Part shown: positions 1 to 4,961 of the stretch, one piece after another
How positions within the stretch are numbered: the stretch's first letter is position 1
Layout: each line of letters starts with the position of its first letter
DNA from: Spirochaetia bacterium
GTDB taxonomy: Bacteria; Spirochaetota; UBA12135
DNA: 5,005 bases
NCBI GenBank assembly: GCA_003497555.1
Contig: DNNS01000258.1
Coordinates: 1 to 5,005 of the forward strand
Reading direction: 5' to 3'
Translations under genes and position numbers: made by a program
The notes under the pieces: generated by a model
Told to the model about the DNA's origin: nothing
The model's database searches: none
What the model saw: the letters and a program-made list of their open reading frames with translations, nothing else

Positions 1-30
1 TATGACGGTTTCCGATCATCTGTCCGTTAA
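1..30 (+). CDS. C-terminal tail of an upstream gene, possibly a LacI-family regulator (partial)
   Basis: Frame 1 reads YDGFRSSVR and then a TAA stop at 28-30. The FRSSV core matches the end of the LacI-type protein encoded at 2610-3605 (FRSSVKPLFR), and an arginine/serine-rich ending of this kind is common in LacI-family proteins. Only nine codons are visible, so the family is a guess from the tail alone, and chance coding of a short open stretch cannot be excluded. If real, the gene lies on the same strand as the AraC gene and ends about 130 bases before it. Confidence 0.35.
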   Translation, partial: YDGFRSSVR

Positions 31-50
31 AATTTAGTACACAGAAGCGG

Positions 51-89
51 ATTTTTTTGTTTTACTTTCCAAGAAATAAATTTGCACCC
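51..89 (+). promoter_or_regulatory. Shared upstream element, copy A (AraC gene promoter)
   Basis: This 39-base stretch contains ATTTTTTTGTTTTACTT (51-67), one variable base, CCAAGAAATAAAT (69-81), TT and GCACCC (84-89). The same blocks occur in the same order on the minus strand at 3704-3667, differing only by T to G at one position and TT to C at another. It ends 8 bases before the predicted -35 box of the AraC gene, a typical position for an activator site or UP-like element. Identity and spacing are seen directly. The role as a regulator binding site is inferred. Confidence 0.65.
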
Positions 90-97
90 GTAAAGTA

Positions 98-126
98 TTG
101 ATTTTTAAAACTGATTGGATTAAAAT
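98..126 (+). promoter_or_regulatory. Predicted sigma-70 promoter of the AraC gene
   Basis: A -35 box TTGATT (98-103), a 17-base spacer and a -10 box TAAAAT (121-126) face the AraC gene, giving a predicted transcript start near 133. The pair is supported by the parallel arrangement at the LacI gene, where the same upstream element stands 7 bases before a -35 box that also has a 17-base spacer. The match to consensus is moderate, so other pairings in this AT-rich stretch (for example TTGCAC at 83-88) remain possible. Confidence 0.5.
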
Positions 127-163
127 GTAAACTGCCATGTGACAGGAGCATCGGCGTTTTATC

Positions 164-1045
164 TTGCGCACCTGTAGGTGTCGGGAAAAACAAGAGAAGG
201 AAATTCCTGTTCATTTAACTCAATATATGCGTATGCGGCAAGATAAAACTGAAAAAAATGATACAAAAACGGCACCAAAACTCCCTGCGGTGTACATCCC
301 TTCGTTGATTATGCACCAAGCGTTTCTCCGAATTACAGTACCGGAGAAAAATCCCAGCCTGCATTCTCATGATAATTTTGAATTTCATTATTTTGCAGGG
401 GGTACGGGCTGTTTTTTTATTGAACATGAAAAAATCCCGGTGAAACAGGGAGATTTTATTTTTTTGCGGCCCGGAGAAATGCATCATCTGGTGACCGGGT
501 CTGCAGCTGTAACGCATTATATCATACATGTTTCCTTCCCTGAATCCGAAGTATTGCCGATTGATATGCATAAAAGAATCTGCGGACGCGGAATGCATTT
601 TCGTTATTTTTTCGAACGGCTGCTGGAAAAATTCAGCAGCGGCAATCATCAGCTTTCCAAATCCGCAGCCTGTGATTTCCTGTCATTTTTGTATGAGCTT
701 TCTTCCGGCCGAAAGCGGCTCGAAGAAGAGGTGATTGAAAATGCCCTTGATTATCTGCATGCTGATCCGGCACGCAGGCTGCGGCTTGACGAACTCTCGG
801 CCGAGATCCGTCTGGAAAAGTTCAGTCTCATCAGAAAATTCAAATTGGCAATGGGCGTTACGCCCATGCAATATGCTTTGTCGCTGAAATTACAATTTGC
901 TTCGGAACTGCTGATAAAAACAGATCACAGTATCGGCGCTATTGCCCGTGAAATAGGTTATGACGAAGAATCTTCGTTCAGCCGCGCTTTTAAGAAAAAA
1001 TTCGGCAAATATCCGAAATTATGGAAAACACAGAAGCGGGAATGA
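164..1045 (+). CDS. AraC/XylS-family transcriptional regulator with N-terminal cupin sensor
   Basis: The protein (293 residues from the TTG at 164) has the two-domain layout of sugar-responsive AraC regulators. An N-terminal cupin-like sensor covers about residues 43-125, with a HSHDNFEFHYF strand (67-77) and a QGDFIFLRPGEMHH stretch (95-108) typical of the AraC ligand-binding domain. The C-terminal double helix-turn-helix covers about 190-288, including LDELSAEIRLEKFSLIRKFK and the family signature GYDEESSFSRAFKKKFGKYP (265-284). The likely role is a cytoplasmic sugar-sensing activator of this locus. The start is uncertain. The TTG at 164 has AGGAG at 144-148, an unusually long 15 bases away. 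In-frame ATGs at 227 and 233 would still keep the whole cupin but have no nearby ribosome site. The gene converges with the sulfatase gene and is preceded by an element also found before the LacI gene. Family assignment is firm; ligand and targets are unknown. Confidence 0.93.
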   Translation: MRTCRCREKQEKEIPVHLTQYMRMRQDKTEKNDTKTAPKLPAVYIPSLIMHQAFLRITVPEKNPSLHSHDNFEFHYFAGGTGCFFIEHEKIPVKQGDFIFLRPGEMHHLVTGSAAVTHYIIHVSFPESEVLPIDMHKRICGRGMHFRYFFERLLEKFSSGNHQLSKSAACDFLSFLYELSSGRKRLEEEVIENALDYLHADPARRLRLDELSAEIRLEKFSLIRKFKLAMGVTPMQYALSLKLQFASELLIKTDHSIGAIAREIGYDEESSFSRAFKKKFGKYPKLWKTQKRE

Positions 1046-1097
1046 ATGTGATGGCATTTTTGCGGCTGTTTGGGCAGGACCGTCCGCTCACTTGAAA

Positions 1098-2435
1098 TTA
1101 TAAAGCCGGGAGATTAAAAGTATCGCCGGTATCTGATATCCACCGGGCCAGGCGGTTATTCAATTTTTTACGTTCCGCTGCATAGCTGGTATTGAAGGCA
1201 TGATTAACCTGCTCATAAGGGTCTTCAGTCAGATTGAATAAAAGCCAGGGCTGCGAATCAAGCGCAACATATTTCCAGCGGTCATGGGTAATAATGCCTC
1301 GCCACGGCCGGTCAATACTCGATCCGTGTCCGGTAGGAATTACGGACTGCAGAAACACGGAATCAGGATATGCCGGTGCGCTCCTCCGCTCAAGACGAAC
1401 TGCGCTCAGATCGGTACCTTGCATGGATTCAGGAACCGGGACCCCGCATAGGCCCAGAGTAGTAGGTGCGATATCAACGTGATTGATCAGGGTGCTGCAG
1501 GAGCCAGAACGCATTCCATTATACCCTTTGTCTGAGACTCCTCCCATGACAAATGGAATACGTACCGCTTCTTCAAAAGGATTGGTTTTACGCATCAGTC
1601 CGTGCGAACCGTGCATATCTCCGTGATCGCTGAAGAAAAGTATATGGGTGCTGTCATAAAGTCCGGTTTCCCGCAGAAGCATGATGACACGTCCGATATT
1701 ATAATCAAGATTCTCGATCATGGCGCAGGAACCGGCATATTCACGCTTAGCCTGTTTCATAATTGACAGTACCCGGGGAACATTTTCGCGCATGATCATG
1801 CGCTCCGGATTATGACGGGCCATAAATTGGGGCGGCGCTACATAGGGGTCATGCGGCGGCTGCACTGAGAGCACAGCAAAAAAAGGTTTATCTGCTTGTG
1901 TGTTTTTTTTCTCTTTTAAATAATCGAGAAAATGGTCAGTCAGTGCATCAGTTTCATATCCCGGAAGCCGATAATGTGGAATTTCCGTACCCGCTGTATC
2001 ATGACCGTGCACCCAGGAATCCCACTGGCTGTTATTGTTTTCATATCCCAGCCATCTGGTAAATCCCCCGCGCATCGGCATTGATACCTTGCGTAATGAA
2101 GTACGACCTTCAGATTCATGCAAGCCGGCAACGTGCCATTTCCCGAAATATGCTGTTTCATATCCATGCTCATTAAGAATATGCGCGATGGTCGGCATTC
2201 CTTCGGGGAGCGGGTATTCGTGGCCGGGTATGCACAGGTGCGGATAGCGTCCGGTCAACATGGAACCGCGGAACGGGCAGCATAGAGGAAAACCGGAAAC
2301 AGCCTGGGTAAAATTTAATCCAAGCGCCCCCATGGCGTCAATATTCGGCGTATTTAAATTTGGGTCGCCGTTTATTGACAGACATTGCGCCCGGTGCTGA
2401 TCGGATATAATCCATATTACATTATTATTCGACAT
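1098..2435 (-). CDS. Type I sulfatase (formylglycine-dependent), no signal peptide
   Basis: The 445-residue protein would hydrolyse sulfate esters, in this setting probably on a sugar. It shows the S1 sulfatase fold in order: N-terminal strand NVIWIISDQHR (5-15) with metal ligand D12; nucleophile motif PLCCPFRGSMLTGR (50-63), where C52 is the cysteine converted to formylglycine within the C-x-P-x-R core; YFGKWH (96-101); QPPHDPY (193-199 region); and FSDHGDMHGSHGLMRK (268-283), carrying further metal and sulfate ligands. The SDQHR start resembles the choline-sulfatase/phosphonate-hydrolase branch rather than the DD-type arylsulfatases. No signal peptide is visible, so it should act in the cytoplasm on imported substrate. 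The ATG at 2435 is preferred: the reading frame stays open to a TTG at 2480, but those 15 extra residues precede the first fold strand and match nothing expected. No Shine-Dalgarno site precedes 2435. The exact substrate cannot be told. A formylglycine-generating enzyme must be encoded elsewhere. Confidence 0.93.
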   Translation of the reverse strand: MSNNNVIWIISDQHRAQCLSINGDPNLNTPNIDAMGALGLNFTQAVSGFPLCCPFRGSMLTGRYPHLCIPGHEYPLPEGMPTIAHILNEHGYETAYFGKWHVAGLHESEGRTSLRKVSMPMRGGFTRWLGYENNNSQWDSWVHGHDTAGTEIPHYRLPGYETDALTDHFLDYLKEKKNTQADKPFFAVLSVQPPHDPYVAPPQFMARHNPERMIMRENVPRVLSIMKQAKREYAGSCAMIENLDYNIGRVIMLLRETGLYDSTHILFFSDHGDMHGSHGLMRKTNPFEEAVRIPFVMGGVSDKGYNGMRSGSCSTLINHVDIAPTTLGLCGVPVPESMQGTDLSAVRLERRSAPAYPDSVFLQSVIPTGHGSSIDRPWRGIITHDRWKYVALDSQPWLLFNLTEDPYEQVNHAFNTSYAAERKKLNNRLARWISDTGDTFNLPAL

Positions 2436-2443
2436 ACATAAAT

Positions 2444-2449
2444 AGTATA
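2444..2449 (-). promoter_or_regulatory. Candidate -10 box directly before the sulfatase start (possible near-leaderless transcript)
   Basis: On the minus strand TATACT lies with its last base only 9 bases before the A of the sulfatase ATG (2435), so a transcript from it would have a leader of about 1-3 bases. That would fit the absence of a Shine-Dalgarno site. No good -35 box stands 17 bases upstream (TGGAAT at best), so this is weak; the promoter at 2509-2538 competes with it. Confidence 0.25.
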
Positions 2450-2498
2450 ATCGGCAAATGCTTAAAATTCCATAGCACAAATTGTTTTTATATATCTG

Positions 2499-2513
2499 AT
2501 ATTGCTGCCATAT
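2499..2513. promoter_or_regulatory. Near-palindrome over the predicted sulfatase -10 region
   Basis: ATATTGC-T-GCCATAT has six of seven base pairs matching around a central T and overlaps the predicted -10 box of the sulfatase promoter. A repressor bound here would block transcription. It does not resemble the ATGAAAC palindrome at the GH130 gene, and short imperfect palindromes are common in AT-rich DNA, so the operator role is only suggested. Confidence 0.22.
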
Positions 2514-2538
2514 AATGTACAGGAATTTGCTTTTTCAA
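2509..2538 (-). promoter_or_regulatory. Predicted promoter of the sulfatase gene
   Basis: On the minus strand TTGAAA (2538-2533), an 18-base spacer and TATATG (2514-2509) form a plausible sigma-70 promoter; TTATAT one base earlier gives a 17-base spacer. The transcript would begin near 2502 and have a leader of about 65 bases. A promoter here would let the sulfatase be transcribed separately from the LacI gene, although no convincing terminator separates the two, so read-through is also possible. Confidence 0.4.
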
Positions 2539-2544
2539 AATTGG

Positions 2545-2558
2545 TTTACTCCGGTAAA
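2545..2558. promoter_or_regulatory. Small inverted repeat TTTAC-N4-GTAAA upstream of the sulfatase promoter
   Basis: Five-base arms TTTAC (2545-2549) and GTAAA (2554-2558) flank TCCG. The repeat sits 6 bases upstream of the predicted -35 box on the minus strand, a position used by activators. The arms are short and no second copy was found in the window, so support is limited. Confidence 0.2.
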
Positions 2559-2609
2559 AATCAAATAAGCAGGAATCGAGTATTTTAATGACCGGCAAAA
2601 CAGATACCG

Positions 2610-3605
2610 TTATCGGAACAGCGGTTTTACGCTGCTTCTAAAGATCAGGTTATTGTCGAATTTAATATTTTTTTCAATATTTTTTGCGCCAGTCAGGTAT
2701 TGAAGCATCAGTTCGACGGCCTTTTCCGACATTTTTTCTATCGGCTGCCTGATGGAGGTGAGCGGCGGGGACAGAAATTCGCTGATGCCGGGAAGTTCAA
2801 ACGTCACCAGGGAAATATCATCCGGAATGCGTACATTATATTGCGCAAGAAAATGCGGTATTTTCAAGGAACAGGTCTCGGACGATGCAATCAGCGCTGT
2901 GCAGCCTGCCTGGAGCGCATCGGCAACAGCATTGCCTATGGTATTGTCATCGCACAAAAAAAGATATGTGTTCGGCTTTGTTTTGCCGATGGTTTTCCGG
3001 CAGTAATCAAGATATGTTTTCAGCCGTTCGAAGCTGAGTGTATCGTTTTGGTAGCGCAGAGATATCATGCCTGTTTTATTATGTCCCAGGCCGGCCAAGT
3101 AATCCAGGGCGAGACGCACTGACTGGGAATGATCTGAATAAACAAAACTGACTTTTTTCAGGCAGGAATGAGAGTACGCACTGTTAATTGCGACCAGCGG
3201 TGCATGGCCGGTGAATTGCATTATTTTGTCGAATGTGCTTCGGTTATGCACCAGTGAAATAAATCCGTGAAACTGCAGTTCATTAATATAATCAAAATTG
3301 GCGGAAGAGATAAAGACTACGCTGTAGTTGTTCCGGACAAGATGTTTTTCACAGTTGGCGAGGAGCGGAGGCAGATAATAATTCTGCGCCAGGCTGGCTG
3401 CGTTATTATAGAGTACTGCAATATGTTTTTTCTGAGCGAGTCCCGGCTTGAAACTGTAGCCGGATGCTTTTATTATTGACAGAACCTGATCGTGTGTTTT
3501 CTTTTTTACATTCTGCTCTTTATTTAATACGCGCGACACAGTCGCCGGCGATACCGAAGCCTGCCGGGCAACGCTTCTGATATTTACTGATCTTTTGGTT
3601 CTCAA
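2610..3605 (-). CDS. LacI-family transcriptional regulator
   Basis: With the TTG at 3605 as start the protein has 331 residues, the usual family size. The N-terminal helix-turn-helix is VNIRSVARQASVSPATVSRVLN (7-28), with recognition helix around SPATVSRVLN. It is followed by GYSFKP (49-54) and a periplasmic-binding-protein-like sensor starting at IAVLYN (62 onward). The C-terminal signature is DDISLVTFELPG (262-273) and SPPLTSIRQP (279-288). In most relatives the effector-contacting segment reads GFDD; here it is TFEL, so an acidic residue is kept as glutamate. The frame stays open upstream to an ATG at 3755, but those 50 residues translate an AT-rich promoter region and precede where LacI proteins normally begin. 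TTG 3605 has GGA at 3616-3614, 8 bases before it. It diverges from the GH130 gene, whose promoter carries a palindrome suited to a LacI dimer, so control of that gene is likely. The sugar effector is unknown. Confidence 0.92.
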   Translation of the reverse strand: MRTKRSVNIRSVARQASVSPATVSRVLNKEQNVKKKTHDQVLSIIKASGYSFKPGLAQKKHIAVLYNNAASLAQNYYLPPLLANCEKHLVRNNYSVVFISSANFDYINELQFHGFISLVHNRSTFDKIMQFTGHAPLVAINSAYSHSCLKKVSFVYSDHSQSVRLALDYLAGLGHNKTGMISLRYQNDTLSFERLKTYLDYCRKTIGKTKPNTYLFLCDDNTIGNAVADALQAGCTALIASSETCSLKIPHFLAQYNVRIPDDISLVTFELPGISEFLSPPLTSIRQPIEKMSEKAVELMLQYLTGAKNIEKNIKFDNNLIFRSSVKPLFR

Positions 3606-3630
3606 AGGATGTTTCCGTAATAATGGTATT

Positions 3631-3659
3631 ATTATGCGGTTTTTTATTAAAAAACTCAA
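3631..3659 (-). promoter_or_regulatory. Predicted sigma-70 promoter of the LacI gene
   Basis: On the minus strand TTGAGT (3659-3654), a 17-base spacer and CATAAT (3636-3631) predict a transcript starting near 3624, about 19 bases before the TTG start at 3605. This leaves room for the weak GGA ribosome site. A promoter here argues against translation from the ATGs at 3755 or 3743. The distance from the shared upstream element to the -10 box is 30 bases here and 31 bases at the AraC gene. Confidence 0.5.
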
Positions 3660-3666
3660 ACACAGA

Positions 3667-3704
3667 GGGTGCGATTTATTTCTTGGCAAGTAAAACAAAA
3701 AAAT
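3667..3704 (-). promoter_or_regulatory. Shared upstream element, copy B (LacI gene promoter)
   Basis: Read on the minus strand this 38-base stretch matches copy A at 51-89 at 36 positions, including identical 17-base and 13-base blocks and the terminal GCACCC. It ends 7 bases before the predicted LacI -35 box. It contains the small perfect palindrome CTTGGCAAG (3682-3690), which copy A keeps only partly (CTTTCCAAG). It overlaps a larger inverted repeat at 3669-3714. Confidence 0.65.
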
Positions 3705-3714
3705 AAATTCGCAC
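3669..3714. repeat. Inverted repeat around shared element copy B
   Basis: GTGCGATTTATTT (3669-3681) and AAATAAATTCGCAC (3701-3714) are inverted copies with one extra base in the right arm, separated by 19 bases centred near the CTTGGCAAG palindrome. Nested symmetry of this kind suits a dimeric or looping regulator. The outer arm is poorly kept at the AraC copy, where only a GCGGATTT-like remnant precedes the element. Confidence 0.45.
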
Positions 3715-3949
3715 AAAAAAAAATAAAAAAGAATGTACACCATATTATCAGACATTTATCGCAGGTTAAATCTAGATGCGCACCCAGGAAAAAAAATCAC
3801 ACCCAATGCACCCAAAAATTCTGATAAACCGGGAAATGAGAACAGTTGCGTCATAAACCGCATGCATTTGTCTCGAGCAGCGCACCCTTCTATTCCTTGT
3901 ACGGTACGCATGCCGATTATTTTAATGCCCGGTATTTCTGCATATTTTC
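3715..3949. other. Gene-free control region with repeated GCACCC motifs
   Basis: No credible gene lies here. The plus strand carries GCACCC at 3780-3785, 3808-3813 and 3882-3887, plus CACACCC at 3798-3804, all facing the GH130 gene. The same hexamer ends both copies of the shared element. One further copy lies inside the sulfatase gene near 2010, so single occurrences can be chance, but the clustering upstream of the GH130 promoter suggests half-sites for the same regulator. Confidence 0.35.
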
Positions 3950-3978
3950 TTGACTTTCCAAAAAAAATGAATTATAAT
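3950..3978 (+). promoter_or_regulatory. Strong predicted sigma-70 promoter of the GH130 gene
   Basis: TTGACT (3950-3955), a 17-base spacer and a consensus TATAAT (3973-3978) give the best promoter in the window. Transcription should begin near 3985, with a leader of about 40 bases. The spacer begins with part of ACTTTCCAA (3953-3961), a block shared with element copy A, so a regulator of the AraC and LacI promoters might also contact this one. Confidence 0.8.
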
Positions 3979-3990
3979 GTTTTATAATTT

Positions 3991-4005
3991 ATGAAACAGT
4001 TTCAT
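3991..4005. promoter_or_regulatory. Perfect 15-base palindrome, likely operator
   Basis: ATGAAAC-A-GTTTCAT is perfectly symmetric around a central A. It lies just after the predicted transcript start (about +6 to +20) of the GH130 gene, where a bound repressor would block transcription. GAAAC/GTTTC half-sites are common among LacI-family operators, and a LacI gene diverges from this region, so that protein is the obvious candidate. The odd, one-base centre differs from the usual central CG of many family sites. Confidence 0.6.
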
Positions 4006-4014
4006 TTTTCCGAC

Positions 4015-4019
4015 AGGAG
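4015..4019 (+). promoter_or_regulatory. Ribosome binding site of the GH130 gene
   Basis: AGGAG stands 6 bases before the ATG at 4026, an ideal spacing that fixes the start. The same GACAGGAG octamer occurs at 141-148 before the AraC gene, but there it is 15 bases from the nearest in-frame start. Confidence 0.8.
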
Positions 4020-4025
4020 ACCGTT

Positions 4026-4961
4026 ATGAAAACAATTGAAATCCTATCACGTCATCCGGAAAACCCCCTGATCACGCCGGACGATATACCGGGGGCTATG
4101 CAGGTTTTTAATCCCAGCCCTGCGCTCTTTAATGATGAAATAATCCTGCTGGTGTCAGTGGTGCTGTTTGACTGCCCGTACGGCGGAGAGACCAGGGTGG
4201 CGCGCAGCAGCGACGGAATTCATTTCCGGATTGACGACCAACCGTTTATTAACCTTGATAAAAACGTCTACCCGTACAGTATTGCGCACCAGCATGTAAT
4301 TGATAACCGCGTGACCCGGATTGGCGATGATTATTTTATTCTGACGCCTGTCGCTACCAGAAATTTTGACGGGCCCTGCACCATACTTGGCAAAACCTGC
4401 GATTTTAATAATTATGAAGTAATCGACATAGTCACCCTGCCTCGCAATCGCGGCGCATCTCTGTTTCCGGAAAAAATCAATAATCAATATTTTAAACTTG
4501 ATCGTCCGGGCGGCGGAAAAGGCGCATACGGCGCGATATGGCTGTCATCTTCTCCTGATCTCGTGCACTGGGGAAGGTACCGTCCGCTGCTGGCTCCTTT
4601 TGCGCCCTGGGGAGGAACCAAGATCGGCCCTACACCGCCGATTAAAACAAAAGATGGCTGGTTGGTCATTATCCATGGAGTGCATACACCATGCGATGGT
4701 CCCCACTACCGCATCGGAGCATTGCTGCTCGATCTAAACGATCCTTGTAAAATTATCGGGCAGACCAGAAGTTATCTGCTTGCGCCCGAAGCGGAATATG
4801 AAAAAAACGGCGTGGTGGACAATGTTGTATTTCCTTGCGGCGCGATTTGGCGGCCGGAAAAAGACGAACTCATGTTGTATTACGGCGGCGCCGATACCTG
4901 CATATGCCTTGCGTCCGGTTCAGTGGAAGAAATCCTGCAGGCATGCCGCAATTACCGGTAA
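4026..4961 (+). CDS. GH130-family beta-mannoside phosphorylase or related glycosidase
   Basis: The 311-residue protein has the five-bladed propeller signatures of glycoside hydrolase family 130, whose members mostly cleave beta-mannosides with phosphate to release mannose 1-phosphate. Visible motifs are NPSPALFNDEIILLVSV (29-45), VARSSDGIHFR (58-68), the catalytic segment VIDNRVTRIGDDYFI (91-105) with D93 as the probable acid, NRGASLFPEKINNQYFKLDRP (141-161) with basic residues where phosphorylases hold phosphate, GPTPPIKTKDGWLVIIHGVH (201-220), YRIGALLLDLNDP (228-240) and VVFPCG (267-272). There is no signal peptide, so it acts in the cytoplasm, and the length is normal for the family. The catalytic segment reads IDNR where most relatives have a DPR-type motif, so activity could differ. 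It has a strong promoter, an operator-like palindrome and an ideal ribosome site. Family is fairly sure; phosphorolysis versus hydrolysis, and the exact linkage, cannot be decided. Confidence 0.88.
   Translation: MKTIEILSRHPENPLITPDDIPGAMQVFNPSPALFNDEIILLVSVVLFDCPYGGETRVARSSDGIHFRIDDQPFINLDKNVYPYSIAHQHVIDNRVTRIGDDYFILTPVATRNFDGPCTILGKTCDFNNYEVIDIVTLPRNRGASLFPEKINNQYFKLDRPGGGKGAYGAIWLSSSPDLVHWGRYRPLLAPFAPWGGTKIGPTPPIKTKDGWLVIIHGVHTPCDGPHYRIGALLLDLNDPCKIIGQTRSYLLAPEAEYEKNGVVDNVVFPCGAIWRPEKDELMLYYGGADTCICLASGSVEEILQACRNYR

Noticed and set aside
39..1039. A 12-base direct repeat ACACAGAAGCGG at 39-50 and 1028-1039 flanking the AraC gene.
   Set aside because: Roughly one 12-base repeat is expected by chance in 5 kb, the second copy is coding (TQKR codons), and the surroundings do not extend the match.
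1062..1087. Possible bidirectional terminator between the AraC and sulfatase genes (GCGG/CCGC arms, GGACCGTCC).
   Set aside because: The arms are short and interrupted and no T-run follows on either strand, so it does not meet the pattern of an intrinsic terminator.
2436..2480. N-terminal extension of the sulfatase from a TTG at 2480 as a signal peptide.
   Set aside because: MCYGILSICRLYYLC lacks a signal-peptide layout (no clean n-region, hydrophobic core and cleavage site), has no ribosome site, and the ATG at 2435 fits the normal family start.
3268..3283. TGAAACTGCAGTTCAT inside the LacI gene as a second operator.
   Set aside because: Only the inner ten bases are symmetric, the half-sites do not align with the ATGAAAC palindrome at the same spacing, and it is coding sequence.
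51..3704. The two element copies as terminal inverted repeats of a transposon carrying the AraC, sulfatase and LacI genes.
   Set aside because: There is no transposase, the flanks (before 51 and after 3704) show no matching target duplication, and the copies keep the same spacing to promoters, which a promoter role explains better.
3606..3755. A 50-residue hydrophobic N-terminal extension of the LacI protein from the ATG at 3755, looking like a membrane segment (MVYILFYFFLCEFIFLFY).
   Set aside because: It is a translation of AT-rich control DNA that includes the shared element and the predicted promoter; the LacI helix-turn-helix normally begins within about ten residues of the start, which fits TTG 3605.
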